Shown piece after piece: positions 1 to 13,250 of a stretch of 64,000 nucleotides of DNA; position 1 is the stretch's first letter; each line of letters starts with the position of its first letter. A model generated the notes under the pieces. The model searched no databases. It saw only the letters and a program-made list of their open reading frames with translations, and was not told the DNA's origin. Origin of the DNA: Sialis fuliginosa (lineage: Eukaryota; Arthropoda; Insecta; Megaloptera; Sialidae); contig OY540812.1 of NCBI GenBank assembly GCA_961205875.1, forward strand, positions 23,135,098 to 23,199,097. Direction: 5' to 3'. Both the position numbers and the translations under genes were made by a program.

Positions 1-119
1 ATTTATACAAATCTGAAAATTTCGTGATAGCTATGAAATTTTTTTTTTTAATTAATGCATTTTTAACAAAAGCTTGTTCTAAAAAATAGTTTTTTATTAA
101 TTTTTAAGCCTAAAATTAG

Positions 120-850
120 TTGTTTATTTAATATTTTGAAAACCCATTGTGATAGTTATGAAATCGATTTATTGTTAGTATTAAACACGTATTAATACTA
201 AACCGTTGTAAAATGTGTTTGTCTTGACCTGAAACGGAAAGATCGAGTGAAAATTTTGAAATCGGAGAATAAAAAACGATCGCAAAGCTTCTCGTATCTT
301 CGATAATAAAACAACTCATAACAAAGATACAACGTATTTTATTCATTGTTAAATAAAAATCACATTTGCCATGAAAAACTAAAATATGTTTGAGTTGAGC
401 CAAAACTATAACAATCACTCGAGTCAAGTCAAGTAAGCTTTGGAAAAAAGAATAGTTGATGTTTGAAATTTTTATATATTATTTAAAATTCGATGCTTAT
501 TTTGTTAATGTATAACAGCAATGCCGGCTTTATGGAGGAAGGCTGGGTGACTTCCCGGGGTGCCAGTTTAGAAGGGGCGGCAGACGGCCTCATGGAAAAA
601 ACTGCATGAATTATTTACTAGAATTATTTTCTCTTTAAATAATCAATAATTTCAAATAAGTAAGTGAAGAATGTATCGGAACATATTAGGAGCAATAAAT
701 ATCGAAGATATGAGAAGCTTTGGGATCGTTTAAAAAAAGTTGTTTTCCGATTTCACAATTGTCACTTGATATTTCCGTTTTATATCATTTTAAATGTTTA
801 TCCCATTTCTTCAGAACTTATTGTTATATTATTATGAAGTTCGATAATAG
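120..850. repeat. dispersed repeat family R1, copy 1
   Basis: About 700 bp here align with 12285-13060 at high identity: same order of blocks, including AAACACGTATTAATACTAAA, a 'GATCGCAAAGCTTCTCG' block and a GC-rich block around 530-600 (GGGTGCCAGTTTAGAAGGGG). Class not assigned; no open frame survives. Confidence 0.7.
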
Positions 851-1025
851 TTTTTTTTGTAAATTTTTATTATTATTTTAATACATTTTGTAATAATCAA
901 TACCATACATAAAGCAGATATACTGAATACGGTCGCACACTGTAACATTATTAAGTTTTTAAATAAATACGACACGATATTTTTTAACAATTAGTTTAAA
1001 AATTGATTTACTTGATAGAATGCAG

Positions 1026-1211
1026 CAGGGGTTATTTTAGTGTGTAGTTGTAGCTTATTTTTGCAGTTTCAAAAATGAAAACTGCAATTGTAAAAGCTAA
1101 TTTGTGTAGTTGAAAAATTGCAAAGTAGAAAGAAAATATAAAAAAGTGTAAGTGTAGAGTAAAAAGAAAAAAGGTATTTGCAGTTGAAAAATTCTCTTAA
1201 AATAATCCCTG
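1026..1211. mobile_element. 186-bp hAT-type miniature element
   Basis: Ends are CAGGGGTTATTTTA and its near-complement (TAAAATAATCCCTG). Flanks are GAATGCAG (1018-1025) and GGATGCAG (1212-1219), an 8-bp target duplication with one mismatch. CAGGG ends with 8-bp duplications are diagnostic of the hAT superfamily. It is too short to encode a transposase. Confidence 0.75.
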
Positions 1212-1785
1212 GGATGCAGATCACAAAACACTTTATATAAAAATAGAAATATATTAAAATTCATTAATTTTTATCGGTAATAAAAAATCATATTAAAACA
1301 AGATGAACTATATAATATTCACTGCGAGTAAAATGGTTCAATAATATAAATTATACTTCCATTGAAACTCATACTACATGGATGATTATTTCATTTTAAG
1401 TGCATTTATTGGAGTCATAAAATAAAGTTGTGAGCGTAACGAGATTTTAACAATGTCGTTAGTAATAAAAGTGTTAGTGCCCGCTACTGCATTTCAAATG
1501 CAATAAACTAATCGTAATTTGTTACACATTATAATTGTATGTGGAGTACCTATATTTATATTATAAAAATTGTCATATATTATGCTTTCATAATTTATAA
1601 TAGTATTGATGACAACGTAAATAATAATATGTGTAAATAAATAAAAAATATCTGCCTTAGTACCGACGGGACTTTCTTATATCCTGACAGTGAACAGTAT
1701 ACGTGATTCTTAATTTATTAACAAACATTTCTGACAATCTAATGAAATGAATGGTACATAAAGTATAGATAATATTTACTATGTA

Positions 1786-2010
1786 CAGCACTTACAGACC
1801 GATAGACAGACACACAGACATCATGGTGAAAATAGTCAGAATGGATTCAGAGAAGGTCAAAATGGATAATTTCATCAAAATCCGGATTTTCGACTGATGA
1901 TGGAAGGATAAAATTTTATATTCAGGATAGATTTTCGTCTGAAAAGACAACCACCTTATTTTTAAAACGATCACTAATCCGGAAACGGATGTTTACTCTT
2001 GTAAATTTTT
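1786..2010. repeat. repeat with CAGACAGACA block, rearranged copy
   Basis: 1789-1893 matches 2579-2690 directly, while 1897-2010 matches the reverse complement of 2456-2560. The two halves have thus been reoriented relative to each other between copies. Confidence 0.6.
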
Positions 2011-2444
2011 TAATTTTCGAATTATTTTTGAAATAAGAAAAAATGTTCTAGATAAAAAATGTCGAGTATGTTATTATCTATAATTTATTCCCCATACATT
2101 TTTTTCCAATACATATGATTTATCTAGAAAGAATTTTTTTATATAATTATTTAGAATCACCCACACCGTTCACTCTCAGTATTACGTATAAGAAAGTTCT
2201 ATGGTATACCTACGGCAAACACGCACACTATTCAATCTCTGTAATACGTATAAGAAAGTCTCATGAGACTCATGGCAGATATTTCTTCTCTGTTATGAAC
2301 CATTTGAATTATAATAAATTTTTTTTTTTCAATTCATTTAAAAAAAAATGAATAGAACTTAAATTATAGATATTGATATTACCTACAATTTTAAACTTTA
2401 CCATTTTTTTCTATTTCGCACTGTTTCAAAGTAATTCGAAAAAT

Positions 2445-2700
2445 TAAAAAATCGACGTAGGTAAACATCCGTATCCGGTTAAAAGATCGTTTTCAAAAAT
2501 AGGACGTTTTATTCCCAGACAAAAATTAATCTTAAATATAAAATTTCATCCTTCTACGATTTGTCGTATTTGAGTTACAGCACTTACAGACAGACAGACA
2601 AACACACAGACAACATGGGGAAAATAGTCAAAATGGATTCAGGGAAGGTCAAAATGGATAATTCCATCAAAATCCGGATTTCGAAAAAAATCGGTTTCAC
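2445..2700. repeat. repeat with CAGACAGACA block
   Basis: This copy contains AAACATCCGTATCCGG, then a CAGACAGACAGACA-like stretch and an AAAATGGATAATTCCATC block. It is related to 1786-2010 and, inverted, to 42340-42455. It is a remnant of a retroelement or SINE of unassigned class. Confidence 0.55.
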
Positions 2701-2889
2701 TATACTTACTTATACTATATGTATATTTCATATATATACACATGGTATAAGAAAGTAAAAAGGTATATCTTTAATACAATAAACTAATAAACCATACTAT
2801 TTAAAATTATTTTTTTTCCTTCACAAAGATGTCGGCAGACTTGGACCTAGTTCGACAGCTCAGTAATATCGTGATGCGCTGTGGGTATT

Positions 2890-3035
2890 GGTGTTTGTGT
2901 GTGTTTTGGATATGAGACAGGGACACAAGAAGGAAGGGGAGTGTGCTGATGGGTCGATCATCACAGGTTTAGACGGACCGGAAGGCCAGAAGTTCCGGAA
3001 ATTAATGGTAGAGACACTTGGAGATTAGGGTAACA
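2890..3035. repeat. dispersed repeat shared with 19320-19440
   Basis: The words GGACACAAGA, GCTGATGGGT and CACAGGT, in the same order and spacing, recur near 19350-19400 (GGATACAAGA, GCTGATGGGT, AGCAGGT). It is probably a degenerate retroelement fragment. Confidence 0.5.
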
Positions 3036-3407
3036 TATATTATGTATATTCTCTCTATTTTTAGGTTGCAATTGTGGATAAAGGTCATAAGGTATTTGTA
3101 TATTTTGCTATTCGATTTTAACATTTAAAGGTACCTATAATTGTTATGCGATGTCATGTACCTGGATTTTGTATTTTTATTATATTTTTAATTTTTTAAA
3201 GTACAATTTGTTAGGATTTGTTGAGGGCTGTATTTTACATTAGTAATTATAAAGGCGGTTTTTATCAATGCAATAGATTTTTGTTTAAAAATAGAAAAAA
3301 ATGTGTATTATTTTTTAATAAAATTGTATAAAAATTAAATGGTTAACCAATGCTAGGCAATTTATCTGAGCACTTTATCGGCTTTTATTTAAATTGTTCA
3401 ATACTTA

Positions 3408-3475
3408 ACTACTTTTGGTGAATTTAGCACGAGGAAGCATTGTGCATTTACTTGGCAGATCTTTAAAAAAAATTA
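3408..3475. repeat. short dispersed repeat, also at 7671-7731
   Basis: The block GGTGAATTTAGCACGAGGAA and the following ACTTGGCAGAT occur here and at 7680-7731, nearly identical. This is a fragment of a longer repeat. Confidence 0.6.
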
Positions 3476-3778
3476 TGCACCTCGTTCTGTCGTAATATAT
3501 CTGTATAAGTAAATAATAACAGTTAAAAATTGTAATTAATTAGAATAATAAGTATACATACAGGAATCATATATGAATGCTTATCAATAAACAATTGTTT
3601 TTAATATAAATAACTACGTTTTATATTAATAAAACTACATACTTATATTATTATGCAAATCAATAATATGCAAATGAAAACTTTTTCTGCATCGCATTCC
3701 GAATGAATAACACCTTAATTAATAATGAATGAGATATACAATTATTGTAGCAAGACGTCATATGTTGAGCTCTGTTAG

Positions 3779-3797
3779 AGGGGGCGGGTCCCCCTCG
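3779..3797. repeat. GC-rich perfect hairpin
   Basis: GAGGGGG and CCCCCTC form a 7-bp stem around CGGGT. It stands out in AT-rich DNA. Function unknown. Confidence 0.5.
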
Positions 3798-4324
3798 TTA
3801 GTGCTATGGAAAAATAAACGCTAACCCCCTGAAAACAAATGACCATTTTATGCTGGCTATTCATACATGTCAGAAATTGCATTTTAGCAGGTTGCACAAG
3901 TTTCTATGATTGTGTTACAAATGTTTGAATTCAATATAGTATTGTAACATACACATATTTGTACGTATTTTTTCACCCCTCCTGATTGTTTTGGTACAAT
4001 AGCGTTAATAGTAAATTGGTTCCATAAAATATACCGGAATAATGTAATAGTATAAATTTTCCTCTATTTTGTTCGATTGAGCAGATGTGAATTTATGTGT
4101 ATCGTCATAAATTTGTAATTGATCATTTTTGTTTCGTGTTTAATAGGGCTGCTTTCTGAGATGAGACTTTTCTTAGTTTTGTCTTGTATTGGCGTCAATC
4201 ACGAAACAACACCGAAATGAGATTGGCTTAGTTTCGTCGACAGTATCGCTGAGAGTTTGGGTTTTAAGGCATAATTATGCTGCTTTGTTTTCGAAATATT
4301 ATCTTGGAGCGATTAAAATGGAAT

Positions 4325-4328
<4 letters not shown>

Positions 4329-4357
<29 letters not shown>

Positions 4358-4358
4358 T
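4329..4358. repeat. (TAA)n microsatellite
   Basis: Uninterrupted trinucleotide repeat of about nine to ten units. Confidence 0.9.
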
Positions 4359-7139
4359 TTTATTCTCTCAAATGATACTGTTTTACTTGCATACAGTTTT
4401 ATATATAGGGTACTATGGGCTTCAGAAGTCGTCTGCCACCCTAAAGGTCAGAATCGCTCATTTTTCTAGGGCGAAGCTTATATATCATTTTAAATAAAAA
4501 CATAAATATACGTCCATTTCATTAATTAATTTTATATCATATCTAACATATTTAAATACTAAAATTCGGATTATCAAATATTTATTGCCACAAAATTTAC
4601 TTATCAAATTTTCAATGGATTACATACGTAGAGTACTTCTTTATCTAGCAAATGAGTTTCAAAATATCTGTCTTTGTTTGGTACATTGAGAAATGATTTA
4701 AATATTATAATAATCAAATGGGAGGAGTTTACTAAGTTTGTGATAAGCGAATTTGAATGAAAACTGCTCGACCACTTTTGCATGCGACTCTACATCTTTA
4801 TATAACTAGAAAGAATAAAATTTCAGAAAATTTTTTTGTCAACTTTGAAGTGCAGAATCGTGTTCAGCAGAATTTTTCCCATCCAAATTGTAAATTTAAT
4901 TTAATTTACACCCTGAGTCTAATTTGAGTCTGATGGGAACCCATTTTTAATAAGCATATTCGTATTTGAGTCAAAATTTAAAATAAGTTTGAATTTGGGG
5001 TCCAAAGTCTAATTTTTCACACAAAACGATGATTTTCTATTCAGAAATTTTGTTTAGTATAATTTTTTCTACCCGAAATGTTAATAATATTTGGAGTAAT
5101 ATTTAAAGGAACCCCAGTCAATAAAAGCATTTTCGTAATCGAATCAAGTTTTTCCTATTTATTAATCAAATTAAAAAGTTATCTTGAACAAGATTCTGAA
5201 CAAAAAAGTACATACAATTTCTCTGATCTAGGTAGAAGCTAGATTTATAACTAAATTATTTTATTTATAAATATAGCAATTGATACTAAATGCATTGAGT
5301 TAATTTAAAAATGAAAATTACAATCAGGAAGCTATTTTAAATAATGGACTTGGGCATTAGAAGGTCCATTTGTATTTAACATTTTTTTATGAAATTTGAT
5401 TCTTTCGGAGCTCATAGTTTCTGAAAAAGGCTATTTCAATGTAAAACGATACGTCAGAAATTGAAGATATGATCAGAAAGACTGTACTCAAACCGAGAAG
5501 ATAATATTTTGTTACAGATCATTTCAAAGCTTTCATAACCGAAGTCATGAATCATATCATCCTCTCACTTTATGGAGACTGGAACAAAAATGATTCACTC
5601 TTAAACGTAATCAATTATTCAAACATACATCTGTCATTTGATTCTAGGTTATAAAAACGTTTCTACTGTTCCACTTTATAGGCACTTTATTTATTTTATT
5701 GTTGATAATTTTACTATCTCTAAGTTTATACTTTCATACTGGAGGTAGGCGATATATCCAGATTATGAATGTTATTACTGACTATAAACTTTATAGACTT
5801 GAAAGAAGCCAAGTACCTACATATGATCATAACTTGATTTTTACTCGTAACATTGAAGTAAGTATTACATAATTTTATACTATACGTACGAGGATGTAAG
5901 TATTTGGTGGATTGTTGTATTACATAATAATATATATGATTGTAGTTTTCATTTTCATTTTCATTTCAGACATTAAAAATGCTATTATAGAACAAGTTAT
6001 TTTATGTTTATTTTGAGTTTATTTTTATTTCAATTTTAATTTTAATTTTGCAACTGAACAAAAAATATGTAAGAATTACTTTGATTGTTTTTCAATTAAT
6101 TCAACTAACTAACTCAAATTTTGTTTCATGTTTTTCGTGATAACTAACATACAAATTATAAATACCTAAAAATAATTTGACTTGTTAACTTTTCTCCTTC
6201 TTGCAAAAACATCCTTTTGAAAATGGAATTTTTAGAATCTCAGATATTCTATTTTCCGCAAACTCTTTACACTCCTTGCACACTAGCTATTGTATGCAGC
6301 GCGATTATCACCAGTATGTATGGGTTTTACGATTTACATATAAAGCAATGTAAAATAAATAAATGTATTGCAATAGTCGCGCTGCTAAAAGTCGCTAGTA
6401 TGTAAGGTGTTTTAAAGTGAAAAAAATGCTGCGACCTGTACAACAAATATGGTCGTCACGCGAAAACAAAAAACAATAAAACTAAAATAATGGTAATTTA
6501 AACTACCAGTATGTTAGGGTAATTGCACATAAAAAATCATTTTTTTAAATGATCGAGCAACCTGTGACCCAATATTTAATTATTTTTTTAAATATCAAAT
6601 ATTTACTTTTCGTTAACTAGCAAATGTTTCTATACATCCGATATATGTATTTTGAAGCTATACATGTATAAAAAGCATCATACTATAATATATATTACAC
6701 ATACATATATCAAATAAACTATTGCCCTTCAAGGCATTTTTGCAACAGCCCTTAGAGCTAATTAAGGGGTGCACATTCTACACAGCGGGGGGCGCCTCAA
6801 ACCCTCAGCATACAGCAAAAACCAGCTCGTTTTAATTCGTACCAACATTGCATAAAATTATTTCACCAAATAAATTACAAGAGTGATGTTTGAATGATAC
6901 AAATTAGCATAAACACGCGCTAGATGAAGCTGATACACGGAAAATATTAATTAAACTAAGTAGGTGTTGAAGTGGTGCTTACTACCAAATGCCAAAATGT
7001 TGTCTTTGTTTTTTATTTGTTTTACTTTTTATACTTGTTCATTTTTTTTGCTTTATCCAATTTTTGGTAGATTTGTAGTATTAAAATAGTATGTAATATA
7101 TTTTTTTATATATGGTTTTCTTGTTAGCTAGATTTCATC

Positions 7140-7500
7140 ATTTTCTGACAACTAGTTGTAGCGGTATTGCTTCCTCGCAATATCGAAAATACGAGAAGCT
7201 TTATGATCGTTATAAAATGAGACAAAACAATTGGTTTCCTATTTCAAAATTTTAAATTGATCTTTCCGTTTCAGGTCAAGGCAAACACTTTTCGTACCGT
7301 GTCTATCTATCTGTGTGTATATGTGTCTGTCCTCTGAATCCTTGTTACACGCATAACTCATGAACCACTGCACTGATATAATTGAAACTTGGTTGGTTGG
7401 TTGGGTCTGGCTTGAGGTCTGTCCCATTTCAAAATCATCAAAATCGTGTGTAAGGGGGAGGGGTGATATCACAAAATATTATTTTTTTCAAGATATCTCA
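7140..7500. repeat. degenerate repeat, inverted relative to 10310-10600
   Basis: The GTGTCTGTCC...TGAATCCTTG and CATAACTCATGAACCA blocks recur in reverse complement at 10400-10520. Part of it (GAGAAGCTTTATGATCGTT) also resembles repeat R1. A retroelement remnant is likely. Confidence 0.5.
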
Positions 7501-7670
7501 AGAACGACACATGTAACGTGAAAATATTATAGAATCTTTTTTTTAGAGCATTCAATTTCCTATAATATAGATCTACAACGTTGATTGTAAAATATTCCCT
7601 TACAAAGATTTATCTCAATTTTCTTTAAAAAATCTCACTATCTGTTTTAATTTAAATTGTATAATAATTA

Positions 7671-7731
7671 ACTACCTTTGGTGAATTTAGCACGAGGAAG
7701 CACTGTGTATTTACTTGGCAGATGTTTGTTT
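7671..7731. repeat. short dispersed repeat, also at 3408-3475
   Basis: Direct match to 3408-3475 with a few substitutions. Confidence 0.6.
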
Positions 7732-9120
7732 TTCCTTATGTTAAGTCAGATATAGAAATCCCCTATAGGCCAATCGCGGAAGGCCGGAATATAGTATGAT
7801 ACAGAAAATAGATTTTAAATATTTTTTATATTACATTTAATACAAAATTAATAAGTTAATTTGACATCAAATAAAGCCCAGTTTATTTAATGGTTATAAT
7901 AATTAATATTGTTTAATATTTACTCTATTTTACAGTTGTTTGCAGTTGCACTGACGTTTTTTTTGTTTGAGAATTTGTGCTATTTGAATAAAAACTTTGT
8001 TTTGTAAAATTTTGTTTTTATTTTTTAATAGGTATGATAAAAGTCGGGGGTGGGCCACTCGTAAGTTATAAACTACGAATTCTGCAGCTCTTCAGTATTA
8101 TAAATCAAAATAATTTAAAAATACCAACATTACATATTTATAATAATCTGTCCTAAAATGACCACCTTTTTGATACGAAAATATTTTTAATTGCTGCAGT
8201 TTTCTAAACATTTATTTATTCACGAGAAATATAAAAATTATATGAAGCCCAGTCATAAATCTGCGTGGCTCGAATGACCGCTCGTTCTGGTGGTTCACTG
8301 CTAAGGTACAGGACTCGCTAATGTGTAAGGGCTTCATTAATATATTATATCATGGCTTACGGACGTTAGGGTTATGTGTTTTGTACTCTAAAAATGAGTT
8401 ATATTTTAAATAGGTAGTTTCGTTTGCAAAATATTATATTTTTAAAATTATTATGTGAATATACATAAACTTTAAATTCATGACTTGAATAATGGATTGT
8501 ACAAATGCTGATTAGGTTAGGTGTGCATAATATATTTTTTTCCTTAAGTTTATTCGATCAATAGAGCAAATATATTAATAAAAAACCATAATGGCGGACT
8601 TGCGAAAAAAGTTTACAAAAATCGTGTTTTTTTCGTTTTTCGTTGAAAGTCGAAAAAAAATAGGAAATTATTAATAAAAATAAATAATTTCAGGTAATAC
8701 AATAACTACTAGTGTGTAGAACATTAACGTGTTAAAATTATAGCCAGATCGGTTATTAAAATTTCGTTTCTGCTTCCCACTAACCGATAAAAAGTGTTTT
8801 CGAGAAAAACGTGTTTAATGATTTAGTACCTAACAGAAATTACACAAACACGGCCCGTTCTCTTTTATATGCTATAACTTCGTAAATACTTTGAATTTCG
8901 GTCTGCAATTTTCACAGTACACTCTCAATATATTTTAATTTCAAAATATGTATTAAAAACAATCGTAAATTTTAAACCATCACACTGCAATACTGCCTTA
9001 AATTATTCCAATCATTGTACGTGTACCAAATCTAAAAAATACTTAAAAATAAAATAAAAGATTTAGTAATTAGTATGTCAAAATATAGTTTATCCAACTA
9101 TTTCCTTATGAACCTAACTA

Positions 9121-9691
9121 AGGTACTGGCACCAGTTATGGCCGCTATAAGAGCAAGGTTTACTGTTTTTGTGATTGACGGGTTTCTTTTTTTTAATTCT
9201 CATAAACTCAAGTTACTAATAAAACAAGTAGCTCTTTATTTAATCAATTTAATTATCAAAGCCCGAAAATATAGTTTGTTTTTTAAATTATAGCCTTTTA
9301 TTTTGTTTATGTTTTTTCTCCAGCAATGGATAAAATAAAACCAGTAACGAGCACGCAATGATGGACACTTGCTAATGATTACAAAATGATAAGTATTACG
9401 ACACAAAATATATAAAAGAAAGAATCGCCAAATTTGAAACAATGTAAATCACTTGCTATGATAATATAATAATTCATAAATAAATTATACTAATAATTAG
9501 TTTAAATGTCCACCATTTTCACACCTATTGGCCGATTATCATCAAATCGAGACAGTTAAATGTATCTATACATATATAGATTAATATTCAGTAATGGTAG
9601 TAATCAAATATCAACAAATATTTCTAATTCAGTACATTTAATTAAAAAATAGCCATTACTGGGGTCATATCCAAGACTGGCGCCAGTACTT
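9121..9691 (+). mobile_element. TA-flanked miniature element, copy A (571 bp)
   Basis: Begins AGGTACTGGCACCAGT and ends with the near-complement ACTGGCGCCAGTACTT; TA on each side (9119-9120, 9692-9693). It shares ends and interior (for example GCCTTTTATTTTGTTTATG) with copies at 47846, 54621 and 63130. TA target sites suggest Tc1/mariner-type mobilisation. The frames inside (60-70 codons) are chance. Confidence 0.85.
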
Positions 9692-9879
9692 TACATCCTA
9701 CATACAAACATTTATCTATGATTTGATTAAACTAAAAGTTAGTTCCTATTTTAAATGAATTTAGTTTATAGTATACTATATAGAAACTTAGCATAACATC
9801 TTGAGTCATAACTAATACAAGTAAGTTATTCCAAATCTAATTTCCAACTGACAGAGAAGATTCCATCTCTGTAAGACGT

Positions 9880-10050
9880 TCCCAGACGTCCTTTAACCGC
9901 AATCAAGACGTCGGTTGACCAGAAGTAATTGGTTACAACTCTCACGGAGGTTATATAATCTGATAATTGGACCTCGGCTTTGGTTTTGATAACTCAATTA
10001 TCTTTCGACTCGATACCTGCGATTATAAGATCGTCATCTTCGACTTAATT
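9880..10050. promoter_or_regulatory. GC-richer islet, candidate enhancer
   Basis: This stretch of mixed composition holds homeodomain-type TAATTGG, CAATTATC and TTAATTATG words, and two AAGACGTC-like words near the left end. No repeat signature or reading frame is visible. Confidence 0.22.
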
Positions 10051-10309
10051 ATGATTGAAGTGTATTATATATATAGTACTTGCTTTAAAACGTTTGCATC
10101 GAATGAGCTATCCAGTAACTAAATCGGCTATCCTGAAGAAATTGAGAAAACAAGAATTTATTTTTAACTTATAACAAATTTGGAATTGCAACTCTATATC
10201 GTAGAATGTAATTCGTAAACTCATAAAAAAACTTTTGCCATTGCTTTTTACTAATACAAAATATCTTTATAAATATCAAAAATTGAATAAAAGAGATTCT
10301 GTATTCCAA

Positions 10310-10600
10310 ATACAAGCAGCGTTTTCTAGATATTTCGAATTTTGAAAAATTTTGGGATTGTCACACGATTTAATGATTTTGACATGGCGCCATCTACCCA
10401 AGTTTCATTAAAATCTATTTAGTAGTTCATGAGTTATGTATGAGTCAAGGATTAATGGGACAGATACACAGACACAAAGATACTGAATGAAAAATGTTGT
10501 TTCACTTGAAACGAAAAGGTCAAGTGTAATTTTTTAAATCGGATACCAACATTTGTTCTGATTTCAAAAATGATTACCTATATAAGTATGTAGATAGCTT
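10310..10600. repeat. degenerate repeat, inverted relative to 7140-7500
   Basis: It contains AGTTCATGAGTTATGTATGA and a GACAGATACACAGACAC block that are the complement of the copy at 7140-7500. Confidence 0.5.
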
Positions 10601-10739
10601 TCTTCGATCCTTGTAGTGAGGAAGCAAGATTCATTTTCTAGAATTATATTATAGACCACATATTTAAATAATATTGTAATTATATTAGTTGAGCACTTCT
10701 CTAAGCAGCAGTTGCAAAAATAAGTCTGGAAAATGGTTG

Positions 10740-10894
10740 CAGTGGCGCACCCAAAGGGGGTTTTAGAGACTAGAACCCTCTCAAATTTATCAATATACAT
10801 TACTAATTTAACAATTATGATAGATTAAAAAAATATATATAATTGCAAAAGAAAGTTGAAAACCACCCCTGGTTTTTTTCTGGGTACACCACTG
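10740..10894. mobile_element. 155-bp miniature element with CAGTGGCGCACC ends
   Basis: Starts CAGTGGCGCACCCA and ends TGGGTACACCACTG, nearly complementary over 14 bp. No clear target duplication remains. Related single ends are seen at 17011-17022, 55620, 28883 and 63752. Confidence 0.65.
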
Positions 10895-11820
10895 AAAAGC
10901 CGAGACTATATTATAAAAAGTCTTTGGACAAAATATATCAACACTTAACAAAGTAAATTAAAAGAAATATATGAAATGATTAGAATAAAAATATTAAATA
11001 ATAAAAACATTATTTAATTTTAAACTGACATTAATATATAAAAACACTAGATTAATTAAGATTCGTTAAAAAATAATAAATAGTAGACTTGTTACACTAC
11101 ATAAATGTTGTTATAACTTATATTTGATCGTTTATTTGGTCTGTTAGACCAAATAAATGCACATATCTGTATGAAGATTTAAATTCAAATTGGAGGGAGA
11201 TTCTTGCAAAGGGGAAAGAAGTAAAATAGAAAAAAGATGCTTAGAAAAGTGTGTGGGTAATTTGACATTGATATATTGTTTTGTTATATAAAAGAGAATT
11301 TTGTTAGTTTAAACAAAGAACTCTTTGTCGATCACTGAATAGTTTTTGACTTCTGTTTAGATGTCACATTGCTGTAGTTAATATTATATTTTATTACGTG
11401 GTGATAAAGTAAACAAAAAATGACTCAATTAAGTTCTTAAAATATGCATGAATTATTTAAATATAAAATTAATTAAAAACAAATGTTTTATTTATAATGA
11501 CCAAATTTTTAATCGAAAAGATAGTTTGACAAAAAAATGTCTGCCATCAAGTTTTGGAAACAGTTTCGTATTATGAATTAGGTTCCTTGTTATGCATCCT
11601 TAAACTTTCCTAATCTTACAATAAGATTGATCAATTATGATAAAATATTTTTAAATTTGATTTACAAAAATCATCAATAAATAATTATATTGGATTATTT
11701 AAGTTGTAGAACTGACCCTATTAGCCTTTTATTTTAATATAGCTATAATATAATACGTAACGAACAACCAAATTTTAATAAAAATAATGGGATTCCGTTG
11801 TAGCTAGAAGTTTGAACATT

Positions 11821-12040
11821 TACCGTCGGCATGTACTTAAAGTTATAATTCGTGATTTCGCTAACACAGTATGCATGTCCGCTTGGCCATTTACATAAGG
11901 CAAGAATGGTGTCCACTGCTTAGAGAGGGACGTTGCTAATGGCTCCATTAAAGGGGACCTCAATGTACCGTAATGTTGATATGATTAGGAACGTGTCGTC
12001 CGCCGTACAAACTTTGCCGTGGCCGAAACTTGCTAATATG
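11821..12040. promoter_or_regulatory. GC-richer islet, candidate enhancer
   Basis: About 200 bp of GC-richer, non-repetitive sequence runs from CCGTCGGCATG to GCCGTGGCCGAAAC. It includes ATGCATG, GGCCATTTACATAA and TAATGG words. There are no terminal repeats and no frame longer than 60 codons. Its composition stands out against AT-rich neighbours. Confidence 0.28.
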
Positions 12041-12189
12041 AATTATTATTATTATTATTATAGGAGCATGTGTGTGTGGTAGAAGGGGTGATCATTTTTA
12101 ATTTAGATATAGGTAAAGGCGTCAATGGTTTACCATTTTGATTCAAAATTAAAACATTTTATTAATGTTTATTTTTAATTTTTTATACA

Positions 12190-13250
12190 TAGATATATCA
12201 TACGTATTTACAGAACGAGTTGAATCAGGTGGAATAGACTTGAACAGTTGAAATTCTTCATGAGAGAGCTACAGATCCCCAAAGATTTAGCCTAAATTAG
12301 TTTTTAATTAATATTTTGAGAACTCATTGTGATACAATTATGAAATTTTATTATCGGTTTAGTATTAAACACGTATTAATACTAAACCGATTATAAAATG
12401 TGTTTATCTTGACTTGAAACGTAAAGATCGAGTGAAAATTTTTAAATTGGAGAACAATTTTTTTTTTAAAAACGATCGCAAAGCTTCTCGTATCTTCGAT
12501 AATAAAACAACTCATAACAAAGATACAACGCATTTTATTCATTATTAAATAAAAATCACAATAGCCATGAAAAACTAAAATATGTTTGTTATAGTCGAGG
12601 TGTCATCAGCCAAAACTATACAATCACTCTAGTCAAGTAAGCTTTGGAAAAAAGAATGGTTGATGTTTGAAATTTTTTTTTTTGTTTATTATGTACAACA
12701 GTAATACCGGCTTTAGGGAGGGAGGCTGGGTGACTGCCCGAGGTGCCAGTTTAGAAGGGGCGGCGGACGGCCACATGGAGTAAAACTAAAAAAAAAATTA
12801 TCTTTAAAAAACGATTACAAAGTTTCTCGTATCTTTGATATGACGATTATTCGAAATTAATAATTTCGAATAAGTAAGTGGAGAATATATCGGAGCAATT
12901 TGAGAGCAATAATAAAAAAGTTAGAAATTTCGAAATTTTCACTTGAAATTTTCGTTTCAAGCCAGTTTTAAATTTTATTCCATTTCCTCATCAGAACTCA
13001 TTGTGATATATGTAGTTATGAAATAATTGGTTTAGTATTAATACGTGTTATCGATTTATAGTATCAAGAAATTATTATTTAAAACATGGAAGTATGGGGC
13101 CAGTGGGCTCTTTGATTTTTATCTAGTATTTCTGAGGTATATTAACATGAACATTTATTTATTTTTTTATTCTAGAACAAGAATATACAATACATTTATT
13201 TTGTGTAATTTGAAGCATCCGTATTAAAGTCAAATCCTGCAATACTATAT
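12190..13250. repeat. dispersed repeat family R1, longest copy
   Basis: This is the fullest copy of R1. The left part (from about 12220, CAGGTGGAATAGACTTGAAC) matches 25037, the middle matches 120-850, and the right end (13160-13245) recurs inverted at 25440-25505. The arrangement fits a decayed transposon with rearranged descendants. Confidence 0.7.

Larger units (their letters stand above)
3060..7139. other. AT-rich non-coding stretch
   Basis: Besides the items listed separately I see only degenerate repeat fragments. A short block near 6725-6830 (GAGCTAATTAAGGGG, GGGGGGCGCC) is GC-richer and could be regulatory. No exon is supported. Confidence 0.6.

Noticed and set aside
1205..1216. TCCCTGGGA as a COE binding site
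   Set aside because: The spacer is one base, not two, and the sequence is created by the end of a hAT miniature element plus its target duplication.
8235..8345. GC-richer segment considered as tRNA or snoRNA
   Set aside because: No cloverleaf pairing, no B-box GGTTCGANTCC, and no C/D or H/ACA box arrangement that I could establish.
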